A stretch of DNA of 33,397 bases from a virus: the IMG/VR virus record IMGVR_UViG_3300032284_002307, positions 1-33,397 of that record; one strand, 5' to 3'. Of the stretch, positions 1-8,553 are shown piece by piece. The notes under the pieces are model-generated. The model ran no database searches and was not told where the DNA came from. It saw only the letters and a list, made by a program, of their open reading frames with translations. The position numbers were made by a program, and so were the translations under genes. How positions within the stretch are numbered: the first letter of the stretch is position 1; each line of letters begins with the position of its first letter.

Positions 1-411
1 ACCCGATTGCTGTACAGCATAGGGTCTAAAAATTTCACCAAGCCAAAGAATACGACCACGAGACTGAACATCGGGGTTGCCAATAACTCCAGGAACACGA
101 CGCTCTACCTCGTCAGCATTTAGCGTAAGGTGCAGGGTATCGCCGTTAAAGAAACCACGTTCAGACATTGGGACTTCGCCCTGGTCGATTACCGCACGGA
201 CTACAGGTAGTTCATAAGGTCCATGCCATCTACGACCGCCCATATCAGAGCCAACATCGTAAACAGGATCTACAACGGTAGCGATAGGGTCATAAACCCA
301 CCATAGGGCCTTAGTGCCCGCTGGGTTCTGTAGATCAGCAATCGTGCCTTCAGAGATGGAGTCGCTTTCAAAGTCTGCGTCGAAACGACCGCCTGGGTTG
401 TAATGGCGCAT
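1..411 (-). CDS. Virion-associated protein, possibly head-tail connector (3' end cut by window)
   Basis: The reading frame starts with ATG at 411 and stays open to the window edge (137 codons seen), so the C-terminus is missing. A strong AAGGAG site sits just upstream, immediately after the glycosyltransferase stop codon. The visible protein is soluble, with no signal peptide or membrane segment. It contains a stretch around residues 34-50 reading WWVYDPIATVVDPVYDVG and a later segment rich in Arg and hydrophobic residues (GRILWLGEIF). The start MRHYNPGG and the position downstream of capsid and fibre genes fit a neck or head-tail closure protein. I do not recognise the family firmly, so that role is inferred from position and general character. 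Confidence 0.6.
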   Translation of the reverse strand, partial: MRHYNPGGRFDADFESDSISEGTIADLQNPAGTKALWWVYDPIATVVDPVYDVGSDMGGRRWHGPYELPVVRAVIDQGEVPMSERGFFNGDTLHLTLNADEVERRVPGVIGNPDVQSRGRILWLGEIFRPYAVQQSG

Positions 412-419
412 GGTACTCC

Positions 420-1466
420 TTACATTTTATAGAATATAAGGTTACGCTGTAATCTCTCATCTGTCGGGCTCAGCTCAACAGCTTTCATCCCATACTCAAG
501 CGCAACATCCGTGATGCCCAAATTATATGCAGCAATGGCTGCAAAATCCCACGGAGCTGACCCCCAAGCAAATTCTTCACATAAATATTCAAGAGGTTTT
601 TCCTTAATATCTAAAGCCTCTTCGGCAAATTTTAAACAGTTCTCCCAATCACCATTTTTGTAATAGTACTGAGAAAGATCTACAAGAGCCTCTCTTCTAC
701 CGGGGGCTTGAGCAATAGATTTTTTTAACCAGTCTTCTGTTTCGTCAGTCATTTTTGCTAAGTAACGCATTGATGCCGCACGTTCTGGAGCCCATGTCGA
801 GGTAGGCAAACTTAAATGCCGTTTAAACTCTTCAACTGATTTTTCATATAGTCCATAAAAGAAAAGTTCTCTAGCGTAGTAATACGCATTTCTATCGTTA
901 TAGGGGTCTTCTCTCACAGACATTTCAAGTAATGGTAAGTATTGTGAACGACTTTTTGTTGAGTCTGGGTGATGATGTGTTTCAATGCCCAACACAAACT
1001 CACGAGTTTCATTCATACCGTATGCATACAAACACTCATGTACAGGATGTCTCCACCTATAGTTTTTACGGGTGTGTATGTGGTCGTAACTAAACTCTAG
1101 TCCGGGAGATCCGTCATCATTCCATGACCAAACATGTTTATAAAGAGGCCTAGTAACTCCACGTTTCCAAGCATCTTCTAGGGGCGCTCGCCAATTAGGG
1201 GTTATTACCTCATCCATATCTAACGAAATACAAAAGTCTATGTCCAGGGGAAGAGCGGCCATAGCTGCATTACGTGCGTCATCAAAACGCCAAGGTGATA
1301 TTCGTGTATCTACGACATTTATACCAAGAGCTTTAGCAAGCTCTACGGTTTTATCCGTAGAACCCGTGTCAGCTATTAATAAGTAATCCGCATCTTTAGC
1401 GGAGTCGTACCATTTCTGCACGAACTGCTCCTCATTAAGAGCAATTGTGTATATGGCTACTTTCAT
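420..1466 (-). CDS. Family 2 glycosyltransferase with C-terminal TPR repeats
   Basis: Residues 1-90 form a GT-A fold of the GT2 type: the nucleotide-binding start AIYTIALNEE (4-13), ADTGSTDKT (32-40), and a metal-binding DxD in SLDMDEV (Asp83 and Asp85). A His-rich segment (HPVHECLYAYG, then ETHHHPDS) follows. From about residue 190 to the end are helical tetratricopeptide-like repeats, which in this family usually bind the acceptor or a partner protein. The enzyme should transfer a sugar from a nucleotide-sugar donor in the cytoplasm; donor and acceptor cannot be read from the sequence. It overlaps the upstream 68-codon gene by four bases (ATGA) and lies downstream of collagen-like fibre genes, so a virion protein is a plausible acceptor. 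Host glycan modification is the alternative. Confidence 0.88.
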   Translation of the reverse strand: MKVAIYTIALNEEQFVQKWYDSAKDADYLLIADTGSTDKTVELAKALGINVVDTRISPWRFDDARNAAMAALPLDIDFCISLDMDEVITPNWRAPLEDAWKRGVTRPLYKHVWSWNDDGSPGLEFSYDHIHTRKNYRWRHPVHECLYAYGMNETREFVLGIETHHHPDSTKSRSQYLPLLEMSVREDPYNDRNAYYYARELFFYGLYEKSVEEFKRHLSLPTSTWAPERAASMRYLAKMTDETEDWLKKSIAQAPGRREALVDLSQYYYKNGDWENCLKFAEEALDIKEKPLEYLCEEFAWGSAPWDFAAIAAYNLGITDVALEYGMKAVELSPTDERLQRNLIFYKM

Positions 1467-1669
1467 ATCTCTAGTTTAGCAAGTTCCTTTTTATGAAATT
1501 CAATTGAAGCTTTGGTTGCCGCTACAGCAGTTTTGTAATTTTCAATAGCTTCTTCATTGTTTTGGTCCAAAGCAAAACCATAATTTAATTCAAGTTGAAA
1601 GCTGTCTTCAGAAAGCTTTCGGATACGGCTTTCAATAATTGCTTTTTTATCATCAATTGTTAGTTCCAT
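1463..1669 (-). CDS. Small helical/coiled-coil protein, unknown function
   Basis: This 68-residue charged protein is rich in Glu, Lys and Ala, with heptad-like spacing over most of its length, so a coiled coil is likely. It has no signal peptide, membrane segment or known motif. The start ATG at 1669 has an AGGAG site lying inside the last codons of the preceding 40-codon gene, and its stop overlaps the glycosyltransferase start as ATGA. This coupling suggests it is made with the glycosyltransferase and could be a partner or a fibre accessory factor. I do not recognise the family. Confidence 0.7.
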   Translation of the reverse strand: MELTIDDKKAIIESRIRKLSEDSFQLELNYGFALDQNNEEAIENYKTAVAATKASIEFHKKELAKLEI

Positions 1670-1670
1670 T

Positions 1671-1793
1671 TTATTCTCCTGTATCTGGTGCGACTAGGTC
1701 ATAGCCTATCACTTCGCCAGTTTCCTCGTCTTTCACCTCAAAAGTCTCAAAACCAGATTCGTCTACACCTAAACTTGTTTTTATTACGCTCAT
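1671..1793 (-). CDS. 40-residue acidic protein, unknown
   Basis: Starts at ATG 1793, which overlaps the stop of the upstream collagen-like fibre gene as ATGA, and ends at TAA 1671-1673. The peptide begins [18 protein letters not shown] and continues [15 protein letters not shown]. The segment [13 protein letters not shown] looks like a short beta hairpin ([12 protein letters not shown]). It is acidic and has no membrane segment. Its last codons contain the AGGAG ribosome-binding site of the next gene. The overlap on one side and the embedded site on the other argue that it is really translated. Function is unknown; a fibre-associated small protein is possible from context. Confidence 0.62.
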   Translation of the reverse strand: MSVIKTSLGVDESGFETFEVKDEETGEVIGYDLVAPDTGE

Positions 1794-3229
1794 GCGAACC
1801 TACCCCAATATCCGTCGGATGTATCTTTAAGTGGTGTTGCTGTAGATGGAAGATCAGTTTGCCCGTTTAGATACCCACGCATAGTAGGAGCTAAAACATT
1901 AAGCGCAATTGGAGGATTTCCAAAAGCTAAAATACCCGTTCCAGGAGTTGTGGCTACAACTAAAACTGCAATTCCATAACGTACTCCAGCTGTCAAAGTA
2001 ACTGAGGTATTTAAGTTACGAGTATAGACCGTGTTACGAGTTCCAAAAATAGTTGTATCATTTGCTGTATAAGCAAGTCTAGTTGCAGTTGTTTCATCAA
2101 ATGAATAAATTCCAATTTTAACAGTAGTTGCTCCAACTGTTGCTGTTCCGCCAGATGCTACAGATACAGTGCTAACTGTAGCTGTTAGAAGAGGGGTAAA
2201 AAACGCCCAGTATACGGTTCCGCTTGTAAATGTAGCTGTACGGTTATCATAACGTGGTGCCACTTCGATACTAGTTAATGGGAAATCAAAACGACTACGA
2301 ATTTGATCAGTTAGCCCGGTTACCTGTGAAGGGGCAATAGCAATTAAAGACTGGTTAATTCCAATGTTAGCTGCTGTAGAAGTTCCACTATTTGTAATAG
2401 CCCCAGTTACAGATATAACTCCAGAAGGTCCGGTTGCCCCAGTGGGTCCAGTTACCCCTTGAATTCCCTGTGGACCAGTAGCACCGGTTGCTCCTGTAGG
2501 TCCAACTGCGCCAGTTGGTCCTGTAGCTCCTTGGGAACCGGTTGGCCCAGTGACTCCTTGAGGTCCTGTGGGTCCAACAGCTCCGGTAGGCCCTAGGGGA
2601 CCAGTAGGCCCTACAGCACCCGTAGGTCCATAAGGACCGGTGGGTCCAACAATAGTTCCTACGTTTGACCAAGATGATCCTGCCCATACCCAAAGGTTTC
2701 CAGAAATTAAATATGCGTCACCAAGATTTCCTGTTGGGTGATCTGAAACTAAATTTGCGTAAGTTGCATAAGAACCTAAAATGTTTACGCCAGTTCCTTG
2801 AGCACCAGTTGGTCCCAATGGACCAGTTGGTCCAGTATCTCCAATAGGTCCTGTTGGTCCAGGTGTTGTGCTTACTGCGCCTGTTGGCCCCGTAGCCCCT
2901 GTAGGACCTGTTGGACCTTGTGGTCCAGTAGATCCTCTTGGAACTGTAAAGTTAAAAATTGCGTTAGATGGAGAACCGCTGTTAGAAATAATTACGCTTG
3001 TACCAGGATTACCTGTAGCAACTGTTCCAACAGTAACTGTGGCTGATGGACCCGTAGGCCCAGTTACACCAGAAGAATAAGGCAAAGCATTCCATGTGGA
3101 TGTGCCGTTACCAATTTTAAATTTACCGGTGTCGTATTCATAACCGGCTTCGCCTTGAGCTAATATAGTAGTTCCAGCGGCCGTCCATTCCGCAGATGTA
3201 CCACGCCTAAATTGAACTTTGACTGCCAT
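1790..3229 (-). CDS. Collagen-like tail fibre protein with N-terminal phage-fibre domain and C-terminal beta domain
   Basis: The 479-residue protein starts at [10 protein letters not shown] (ATG 3229); a longer version from 3250 would begin inside the preceding gene, whereas this start overlaps the previous stop as TAATG. Residues 1-52 (RRGTSAEW, then [19 protein letters not shown]) match the short N-terminal module common on phage fibres. Collagen-like Gly-Pro-Thr triplets occupy about 100-147 and 194-270, interrupted at 148-193 by a globular insert with [16 protein letters not shown]. The C-terminal 200 residues are Thr/Ser/Val rich and probably a beta-sandwich receptor-binding tip. It probably acts as a trimeric adhesive fibre. 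Fibre identity is well supported by domain type and neighbours; the receptor is unknown. Confidence 0.85.
   Translation of the reverse strand: MAVKVQFRRGTSAEWTAAGTTILAQGEAGYEYDTGKFKIGNGTSTWNALPYSSGVTGPTGPSATVTVGTVATGNPGTSVIISNSGSPSNAIFNFTVPRGSTGPQGPTGPTGATGPTGAVSTTPGPTGPIGDTGPTGPLGPTGAQGTGVNILGSYATYANLVSDHPTGNLGDAYLISGNLWVWAGSSWSNVGTIVGPTGPYGPTGAVGPTGPLGPTGAVGPTGPQGVTGPTGSQGATGPTGAVGPTGATGATGPQGIQGVTGPTGATGPSGVISVTGAITNSGTSTAANIGINQSLIAIAPSQVTGLTDQIRSRFDFPLTSIEVAPRYDNRTATFTSGTVYWAFFTPLLTATVSTVSVASGGTATVGATTVKIGIYSFDETTATRLAYTANDTTIFGTRNTVYTRNLNTSVTLTAGVRYGIAVLVVATTPGTGILAFGNPPIALNVLAPTMRGYLNGQTDLPSTATPLKDTSDGYWGRFA
2420..2650 (-). repeat. Collagen-like Gly-X-Y coding repeat
   Basis: About 77 codons encode near-continuous Gly-X-Y triplets, mostly GPTG, GATG and GPQG, in the fibre gene at 1790-3229. 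The repetitive DNA gives misleading open frames on the other strand and in other phases. Confidence 0.85.
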
Positions 3230-3534
3230 TATCCGGTAACCCCTCCGCAATCAATTGGATCTACTCCACCATATGTAGATGTAGGTGTTCCAGCATCTAC
3301 GTTTTGAAAAAGAGGTCCAGTTGGACCTGTAACGCCTTGAATACCCTGAGGTCCTTGTGGACCAGTAATGCTGTCACCTTGAGGACCAGTAGCACCTACG
3401 GGACCAGTAGGACCGGTTGCACCCGTAACGGTGGTTGTTTTAATAAGCCAAACATTACCGTCCCAATACCAAGTATTAGTACCAGAGGTAATCTCTTGGC
3501 CCACATACGGTGAATCTGGGTACGTAATTGGCAT
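3229..3534 (-). CDS. Short collagen-like fibre protein
   Basis: This 101-residue protein begins [18 protein letters not shown], followed by [11 protein letters not shown], the same type of short Trp-rich module seen as interruptions in the larger collagen-like fibres. Residues 38-74 are Gly-Pro-Thr/Gln collagen-like triplets. The C-terminus ends [10 protein letters not shown]. The stop TAA overlaps the ATG of the next fibre gene (TAATG), so both are probably translated in a fixed ratio. It may assemble with the downstream 479-residue fibre, or be the N-terminal half of a fibre split into two genes. A hairpin terminator candidate lies just upstream. Confidence 0.78.
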   Translation of the reverse strand: MPITYPDSPYVGQEITSGTNTWYWDGNVWLIKTTTVTGATGPTGPVGATGPQGDSITGPQGPQGIQGVTGPTGPLFQNVDAGTPTSTYGGVDPIDCGGVTG

Positions 3535-3555
3535 TCTAGTCCTTTAAATAACTAA

Positions 3556-3575
3556 GGGGAGGTATGACCCTCCCC
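3556..3575 (-). terminator. Terminator-like hairpin after the 550-residue fibre gene
   Basis: A perfect 7-bp stem (GGGGAGG paired with CCTCCCC) with a 6-base loop lies 19 bases after the stop of the gene at 3594-5246. On the minus strand it is followed by TTAGTTATTT, a moderate U-rich tail. It could set the ratio between fibre genes. Confidence 0.55.
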
Positions 3576-3593
3576 ATAATTATAATTTAATTA

Positions 3594-5246
3594 TTACTGA
3601 ACGTATCCGTAAGTGCGGGCTTCAGCAGGATATGGCTTCATCAATGTCTGTTCTGACATGTAGTAAGCGTCTCTATCCTTACCACCTGAACCCCAACGCT
3701 TGTTAACAAGAATTACTGGTTGGCTTCCTGGAACGTCAAGTACTTGGAATGCCTCATACAAAGACCAGCTTGGGTGATCAAGGCTGGTGCAATAAAATGG
3801 GGAGTGATACCACTCGGTACCTTTACCAACAAATGCTTGGTTCCATACACGATATTGCTTGTATGAAGAAGATCCACCAGACTTATCCCAAAAAGTTTCA
3901 CGTTGTACGTTTGTGATTTCAGCAAAGTTAATAGCTTTACCAGTATTGGTCTTGTTGTTAGTTATGCGTGGGCGAATATCAGCGTTACGCCATGTTCCAG
4001 ACCAACGACCCTGTAGGTTAGTTGCCTTGATGTAACACATGTAGAACTGGTTTTGTTGATCATTTGTAACTGCGGCAAATTGGATACGTGAATCATCATC
4101 CATATTTGTTGGAGTTGTTTTAGCAGCCTGTGTTCCCATTTCAGTATCTGTAAGAACAGTTTCCCAAAGTAAAAACTCCTCAATTGAACCTTCCCAATGG
4201 TTAAGGGTGGATGAGTCATGGCCCAAATAAAGTGTTGAAAATGTTGCTGAAGGCGATGCGTTAGCGCCAGTTTGGTTAGTTACAACCGCTCCACCGTTTA
4301 GTGAGTAGTAAAGTTTAATATTGGTCTTTGAAATAGTAAAACCAACCCATAGTAAATCGTTTGGAGTCAATGTAAGACTGGTAACGTTAATTGTTCCGCC
4401 AGATGCAACCATTGAAAGTGTGCTTGTTGACTTTGTGTAAGTCATAGCGATTGATCCGACGCCGCTTACGTTAAATAGGGTTCCAGCACCCGTTGCTCCA
4501 GTTTGAGCAGATGCTCCAACACGAGTCCAAAAAGTTCCTGAGATTGGTGTTGGAATTTGGATTGAAGATCCGTTACCTGATGTTAAATCGTAAACAAGTG
4601 ATCCAGCAGTATTTGATACAGAACTTGTTGAAGAGGATTCATCAAAATAGTCTATTGCAACACGAGTACCGTTTTCAAGTCCGGCTTCATCCCAGTAAAC
4701 TTCAACTCCATTTTGAGTAATTGTTCCGTCTCCAACTACTAACTGAAGTTTACGATAGTTAGATCCAGCAAATGAGCTTGCTACGCTAATACGTGTTGTT
4801 AAGTTAGCTGATACAGAAATGTTACCGCTTGTAGCTGTGTCTAGTACAGTTCCGCCAGAGTCAGTTCCAAGAATTTTAATAGATACTACAGTGTCTACGT
4901 TTGATGTCACATAAACTGCACCAACTGTAGCAAAAGCAGAACCTAAGTTAATAAGGTCAGATGTAAGTGTGCCTTGTACTGAGGTTGTGTTAAAACGTGC
5001 TGAGTAGTAGCCAACAACTCCACGCTTACCCATTACAATGGCAAAAGAACCGCCTGAAGCAGTCCAGTAGTTTGTATCACGGAAAGATCCGTTTTGTAGA
5101 TAATCTGTTCTAGCCGCCATTGTAAAAACACCAGCGTTGAACTTGCAAGGTGTCATAAAGACACGGTTAGCAGTTGATGCAGGCGACTGACGATAGAACT
5201 CGACAGGGTACACGTTCATCGTGTTTGCTAGGGTACCTTGGGTCAT
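3594..5246 (-). CDS. Tail fibre/virion protein with LamG-like (concanavalin-type) domain
   Basis: This 550-residue protein begins MTQGTLANTMNVYPVEFYRQ. The middle region (about 90-200) looks like a beta-sandwich carbohydrate-binding module. Residues about 220-370 contain LWVGFTISKTNIKLYYSLNG, then TLYLGHDSS and HWEGSIEEFLLWETVLTDTE, a typical LamG/concanavalin-A-like lectin signature. The C-terminal 170 residues are rich in Trp, Tyr and Arg. It has no signal peptide. The start is ATG 5246, four bases after the previous gene. It is probably a receptor-binding or baseplate-attached protein; assignment to a tail part is inferred from the neighbouring fibre genes. Confidence 0.8.
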   Translation of the reverse strand: MTQGTLANTMNVYPVEFYRQSPASTANRVFMTPCKFNAGVFTMAARTDYLQNGSFRDTNYWTASGGSFAIVMGKRGVVGYYSARFNTTSVQGTLTSDLINLGSAFATVGAVYVTSNVDTVVSIKILGTDSGGTVLDTATSGNISVSANLTTRISVASSFAGSNYRKLQLVVGDGTITQNGVEVYWDEAGLENGTRVAIDYFDESSSTSSVSNTAGSLVYDLTSGNGSSIQIPTPISGTFWTRVGASAQTGATGAGTLFNVSGVGSIAMTYTKSTSTLSMVASGGTINVTSLTLTPNDLLWVGFTISKTNIKLYYSLNGGAVVTNQTGANASPSATFSTLYLGHDSSTLNHWEGSIEEFLLWETVLTDTEMGTQAAKTTPTNMDDDSRIQFAAVTNDQQNQFYMCYIKATNLQGRWSGTWRNADIRPRITNNKTNTGKAINFAEITNVQRETFWDKSGGSSSYKQYRVWNQAFVGKGTEWYHSPFYCTSLDHPSWSLYEAFQVLDVPGSQPVILVNKRWGSGGKDRDAYYMSEQTLMKPYPAEARTYGYVQ

Positions 5247-5250
5247 TTAC

Positions 5251-5643
5251 TTATTGCTCCTCTGCTTGCTTCTGTCCAACACCAATTTGAATTGGTGGTG
5301 TAGTTGGTTCTGGGGTATCAGCTTCTATTTCTTTTAGCTTAGCCTCAAGTTTATCAAAATCAGGCTTTGGAAACTTATCCTTCACCGATTTAATTTTAGC
5401 GTCAATAGCCTTAATTGGCTCATCATTCCCTTGGCGAGACTCGTATAGAGCGGCTAGTTGTTCACCAACAGATGGGTACTCTAAACTTCTAAAGTTAGCC
5501 CATTCTTGCATTTCTAGCTTTATAGCCGCAATTTCACCAACGATGTCTCGTGGCAGGTCTTTTAAAGAAAAAGTCTCAAAAGAAGTTGAATTATCAGTAG
5601 CGTCTGTAACTACAGTAACAATTTGATCAGTATCTTTATCCAT
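5251..5643 (-). CDS. Fibre-associated small protein with YPSxGEQL motif
   Basis: This 130-residue acidic, helical protein has a central motif YPSVGEQLAALYESRQGN (about 57-74), followed by a helix ending VKDKFPKPD. The pattern Y-P-x-[IV]-G-[DE]-Q-L and a later VK-x-[KN]-[FY]-PK are familiar from small proteins next to tail fibre genes in marine T4-like and other phages, where an accessory or assembly role is suspected but not settled. Its C-terminal 25 residues are Pro/Gln rich and probably flexible. It sits between two fibre genes with gaps of only 4-8 bases. A chaperone or fibre-linker role is inferred. Confidence 0.7.
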   Translation of the reverse strand: MDKDTDQIVTVVTDATDNSTSFETFSLKDLPRDIVGEIAAIKLEMQEWANFRSLEYPSVGEQLAALYESRQGNDEPIKAIDAKIKSVKDKFPKPDFDKLEAKLKEIEADTPEPTTPPIQIGVGQKQAEEQ

Positions 5644-5651
5644 TTGATCTC

Positions 5652-6413
5652 CTATTTAATTCCGTAGACAGCGATCCAAGAGTTACCAGAAATGTATCCG
5701 GCATCCATTTGGAATCTTAGTTGTTGAAGGTTAGTTGTCCATGGAGATTGAGCTTGCTGTGAAAGTTCGCCACGACCCCAATAACCATAGTCGTTAGAAT
5801 CCTGGCGGTTGTTTTGCCAACCTTGCCAAGTAATATAGTTTTGTACCTCTGTATTTGAGTAACCTTGAAATGTAATTTCAAATACCCCAGGGGCCCAGTA
5901 CTGTTCTTGCCAACCACGAGCAATATACCACTGGGAGGTACCGGTAACGTTAGACGTACCAGTTGTTCCAGGACGAGCCCACCAAGTATTGTAGAGGGCA
6001 TTATTAGTTGTAGAAAAGTCGTTTGCACGCATAGTTAACCACTGACCCGAACCAGCGGTTTGACGATCTTTATATATTTGACCAGTAATCTTTAACGTGT
6101 GATAGTTTTGAGGAATATTTCTAACTTCCCAAGCGGTTGTGTAGTTTCCATGACCAATTCCGCTACCGAGGATGTATCCGTTTTCCATATGACGATCTAA
6201 ACGAGTAACGTTTTGTGGATCGAACAAAGCTAATAACGCATAGTCTTTGTTTTTCCAACCAAAAGATTGTTGCCACATATCAGCCATGTTTTTACCAAGA
6301 GCCGTATCAAAGCTTTGCCAGCTGTAATCTCCGTCTTGGCTTGAGTTTTTAGCTAAAACATCCCAACGCTTACCGCCGGTTTGTAATGGATCTGGACTAT
6401 ATAGATTAGCCAT
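5652..6413 (-). CDS. Putative tail fibre/receptor-binding protein, Trp/Tyr-rich
   Basis: This 253-residue protein starts MANLYSPDPLQTGGKRWDVL and is unusually rich in Trp, Tyr, Gln and Asn, as expected for a carbohydrate-binding beta protein. The end (LQQLRFQMDAGYISGNSW, then IAVYGIK) resembles the closing strands of C-terminal fibre domains. It has no membrane segment or collagen repeats. It is flanked by fibre genes within a few bases on both sides, so virion location is likely. No enzyme motif is visible, and it cannot be assigned to a named family by eye. Confidence 0.7.
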   Translation of the reverse strand: MANLYSPDPLQTGGKRWDVLAKNSSQDGDYSWQSFDTALGKNMADMWQQSFGWKNKDYALLALFDPQNVTRLDRHMENGYILGSGIGHGNYTTAWEVRNIPQNYHTLKITGQIYKDRQTAGSGQWLTMRANDFSTTNNALYNTWWARPGTTGTSNVTGTSQWYIARGWQEQYWAPGVFEITFQGYSNTEVQNYITWQGWQNNRQDSNDYGYWGRGELSQQAQSPWTTNLQQLRFQMDAGYISGNSWIAVYGIK

Positions 6414-6416
6414 GTG

Positions 6417-7478
6417 CTATGCAACCTCCGCACCAAATAGTTGGAATGTAACTTCGCCGCTATCGGCTGCTACGTAAATTGAATCGCCGGTACCAAGTGT
6501 AATTCCTTGTGCTTGGTTACGAGATTGCCGTGGCTTTATAACTTCATCAAAAGTAATAAAGTTTGCAAGTGAAATATTTGCAACGGAAGTTCCTGAAGGA
6601 ATAATAGCAACACGATAAGGGCTAATTACTTTACCCGAGTTAGTTATTGTCAATCCTGAAATAACAGCAGATTTTGCAGAAGGTACCGTGTAAAGGTTTG
6701 TCAATGGGCCGGCAAATGTGCGACCAGTGTATGAGTTGTGGTGTTCACCAATGTACCCAAAACGACGCTTGTCAAATGGTGCCAAATAAGTTAAATCCGG
6801 CATATCTGGATTAAAAGGCGCTTGAGCATATTCTTGAAACTCACCAAAATAAAGATCATCAATGTAATGATAAATATTATCAACTGCAGTTTTACGAAGA
6901 GAAAATGAAGCATACTGTGTACGAAAGTTAGTCGTTATTGTGCTCACATAACGTTGCCATTTGTTGGTTGATCCGGTGTTTGCATAATCAGCGTTTCCAT
7001 CAAGGTACTGCTCTTGAATAAAACGCATATCTGCATCATATTCAAGTACTGACCAACGATAGTTAGACGCATTGTTTGAGTTTCCCCGTTGAATACTAAA
7101 AGCTAAATAGTAATCTTTGTAAGATTTAACTGGAACTAATCCGTCAAAGTTATTTGGAATTTGACCTTGAGAAAGTGTGTAGATTGGATCTAAAGCTGTG
7201 TGAATACCAACTATACGAGAATCATCAGCTGTCATATATAAACAAACATCGCTGCCCCAAGTTGCTGGATAAGATTCTGGAATATCATATGCAGAGGAAT
7301 TTATATCTTCATTTAAATAAAAACGAGTATAGCTTGAAGAGTACTGGGAGTCTGTTTGCATTCTCCAACCTTCAAGAGAACGGCCTTCAAAAGATGGGTT
7401 TTTAACAAGGTTGTAAATTTTTGGTGATTGAGCAGCCGATGGTCTTACTTGGCCTAATGATTTATATGTAAATGCCAT
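6417..7478 (-). CDS. Carbohydrate-binding-like fibre protein, paralogue A
   Basis: This 353-residue protein is clearly related to the next gene. Both start with YK-x-LGQV-(R/K)-P and then IYNL-(V/I)-KNPSFEGR-(S/T)-LEGW, the N-terminal signature of galactose-binding-like carbohydrate modules. Both share a middle block, PFDKRRFGYIGE then NSYTGRTFAGP, and a C-terminal beta-sandwich ending FQLFGAEVA. The segment between (about 35-210) is much more divergent and probably carries specificity. It lies 1 base from its paralogue and 3 from the previous gene. It is probably a host-surface-binding virion protein; the ligand is unknown. Confidence 0.78.
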   Translation of the reverse strand: MAFTYKSLGQVRPSAAQSPKIYNLVKNPSFEGRSLEGWRMQTDSQYSSSYTRFYLNEDINSSAYDIPESYPATWGSDVCLYMTADDSRIVGIHTALDPIYTLSQGQIPNNFDGLVPVKSYKDYYLAFSIQRGNSNNASNYRWSVLEYDADMRFIQEQYLDGNADYANTGSTNKWQRYVSTITTNFRTQYASFSLRKTAVDNIYHYIDDLYFGEFQEYAQAPFNPDMPDLTYLAPFDKRRFGYIGEHHNSYTGRTFAGPLTNLYTVPSAKSAVISGLTITNSGKVISPYRVAIIPSGTSVANISLANFITFDEVIKPRQSRNQAQGITLGTGDSIYVAADSGEVTFQLFGAEVA

Positions 7479-7479
7479 G

Positions 7480-8553
7480 TTAGCTTAGCTCCGCTCCAAA
7501 TAGATTAAAGGTAACTTCTCCACTATCCGCAGAAACATATATTTTATCTCCAGCAGCTAATGTTAATCCTTGAATTTTTGTGTGACTGTTTCTTGGTTTA
7601 ATTATTTCATCAAAAACGTTAAAATGCTTTAACGTAGTTCCAATCGATTCACCGTTTGGAACAATTGCAATTCTATAAGGTGTTACTACTTTACCTATAT
7701 TAGTTGCAATAAGGCTTGAAAGAGTTACAGAAGCGGGAGCTGTGTAAAGAAGAGTACTTGGTCCAGCAAACGTACGTCCAGTATATGAATTATGTTGCTC
7801 ACCGATATAACCAAAACGTCGCTTGTCAAAAGGAGCCATATAAGTTAAATCTGGGTTATCTGGGTTAAATGGGGCATATGCGTATTCAGCATATTCTCCA
7901 AAGTAAAGGTCATCGATATATGGTGAAGAGTTTGACCCGTTATTTGTAAACATTGATACAGAACAGTAAACGGTATCATCTTGAAGGGTAACCGTTGTAA
8001 CTGGACGAGTCCATTTAGCAATTCCACTAATCCAAGTACCGCTGTTAACTTCAGGGTTAAATTGAAGATCATCGTTACGGATAAACTTTTTATCGCCATC
8101 CCATTGCTCTAAGCGCATATACAAGTTGTTAGATCCGTTTGTGTAAAGCATTGCGCTGTAGGCCAAATAATAAGTTTTAATAGGTTTTACAGGCATTAAA
8201 TATTCTGGATGGTTAGCTGTTTCACCTTGACGATAAGTAAATGTAAATGGGTTAGCGCATTGGTAAATACCCATTGAAATATCGGCATCTGAATACCAAC
8301 GCATTGAAATGCTGCTGCCCCAAGTTTGTGGGTAGTTTTCAGGTTGATCATACGCATACTGGGTAGATGTGTTTGCGTTTTGCTCATTAGGTTGGAAGTA
8401 TGGGTAAAAACGATAACGGTAATCGTTAAATGCTTCGTTCCATCCTTCAAGGGTACGACCTTCAAAAGAAGGGTTTTTAATAAGGTTGTAAATCTGTGGA
8501 GCACGAGCTCCCGCAGGCTTTACTTGACCTAGGATTTTATATGCTGTTGCCAT
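7480..8553 (-). CDS. Carbohydrate-binding-like fibre protein, paralogue B
   Basis: This 357-residue tandem paralogue of the gene at 6417-7478 has the same architecture: KNPSFEGRTLEGW at the N-terminus, a variable central region, NSYTGRTFAGP at about 255, and a C-terminal domain ending FNLFGAELS. The variable part differs strongly (many Tyr, Asn and Phe), while both ends are conserved, consistent with duplication followed by divergence of the ligand-binding surface. The ATG at 8553 overlaps the stop of a 14-codon mini-frame as TAATG. There is no signal peptide. A virion adhesin role is inferred. Confidence 0.78.
   Translation of the reverse strand: MATAYKILGQVKPAGARAPQIYNLIKNPSFEGRTLEGWNEAFNDYRYRFYPYFQPNEQNANTSTQYAYDQPENYPQTWGSSISMRWYSDADISMGIYQCANPFTFTYRQGETANHPEYLMPVKPIKTYYLAYSAMLYTNGSNNLYMRLEQWDGDKKFIRNDDLQFNPEVNSGTWISGIAKWTRPVTTVTLQDDTVYCSVSMFTNNGSNSSPYIDDLYFGEYAEYAYAPFNPDNPDLTYMAPFDKRRFGYIGEQHNSYTGRTFAGPSTLLYTAPASVTLSSLIATNIGKVVTPYRIAIVPNGESIGTTLKHFNVFDEIIKPRNSHTKIQGLTLAAGDKIYVSADSGEVTFNLFGAELS

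Noticed and set aside
3230-3250. Longer start (MRRGYRI) for the collagen-like fibre
   Set aside because: [10 protein letters not shown] at 3229 matches the usual first residues of this fibre module and overlaps the previous stop as TAATG.
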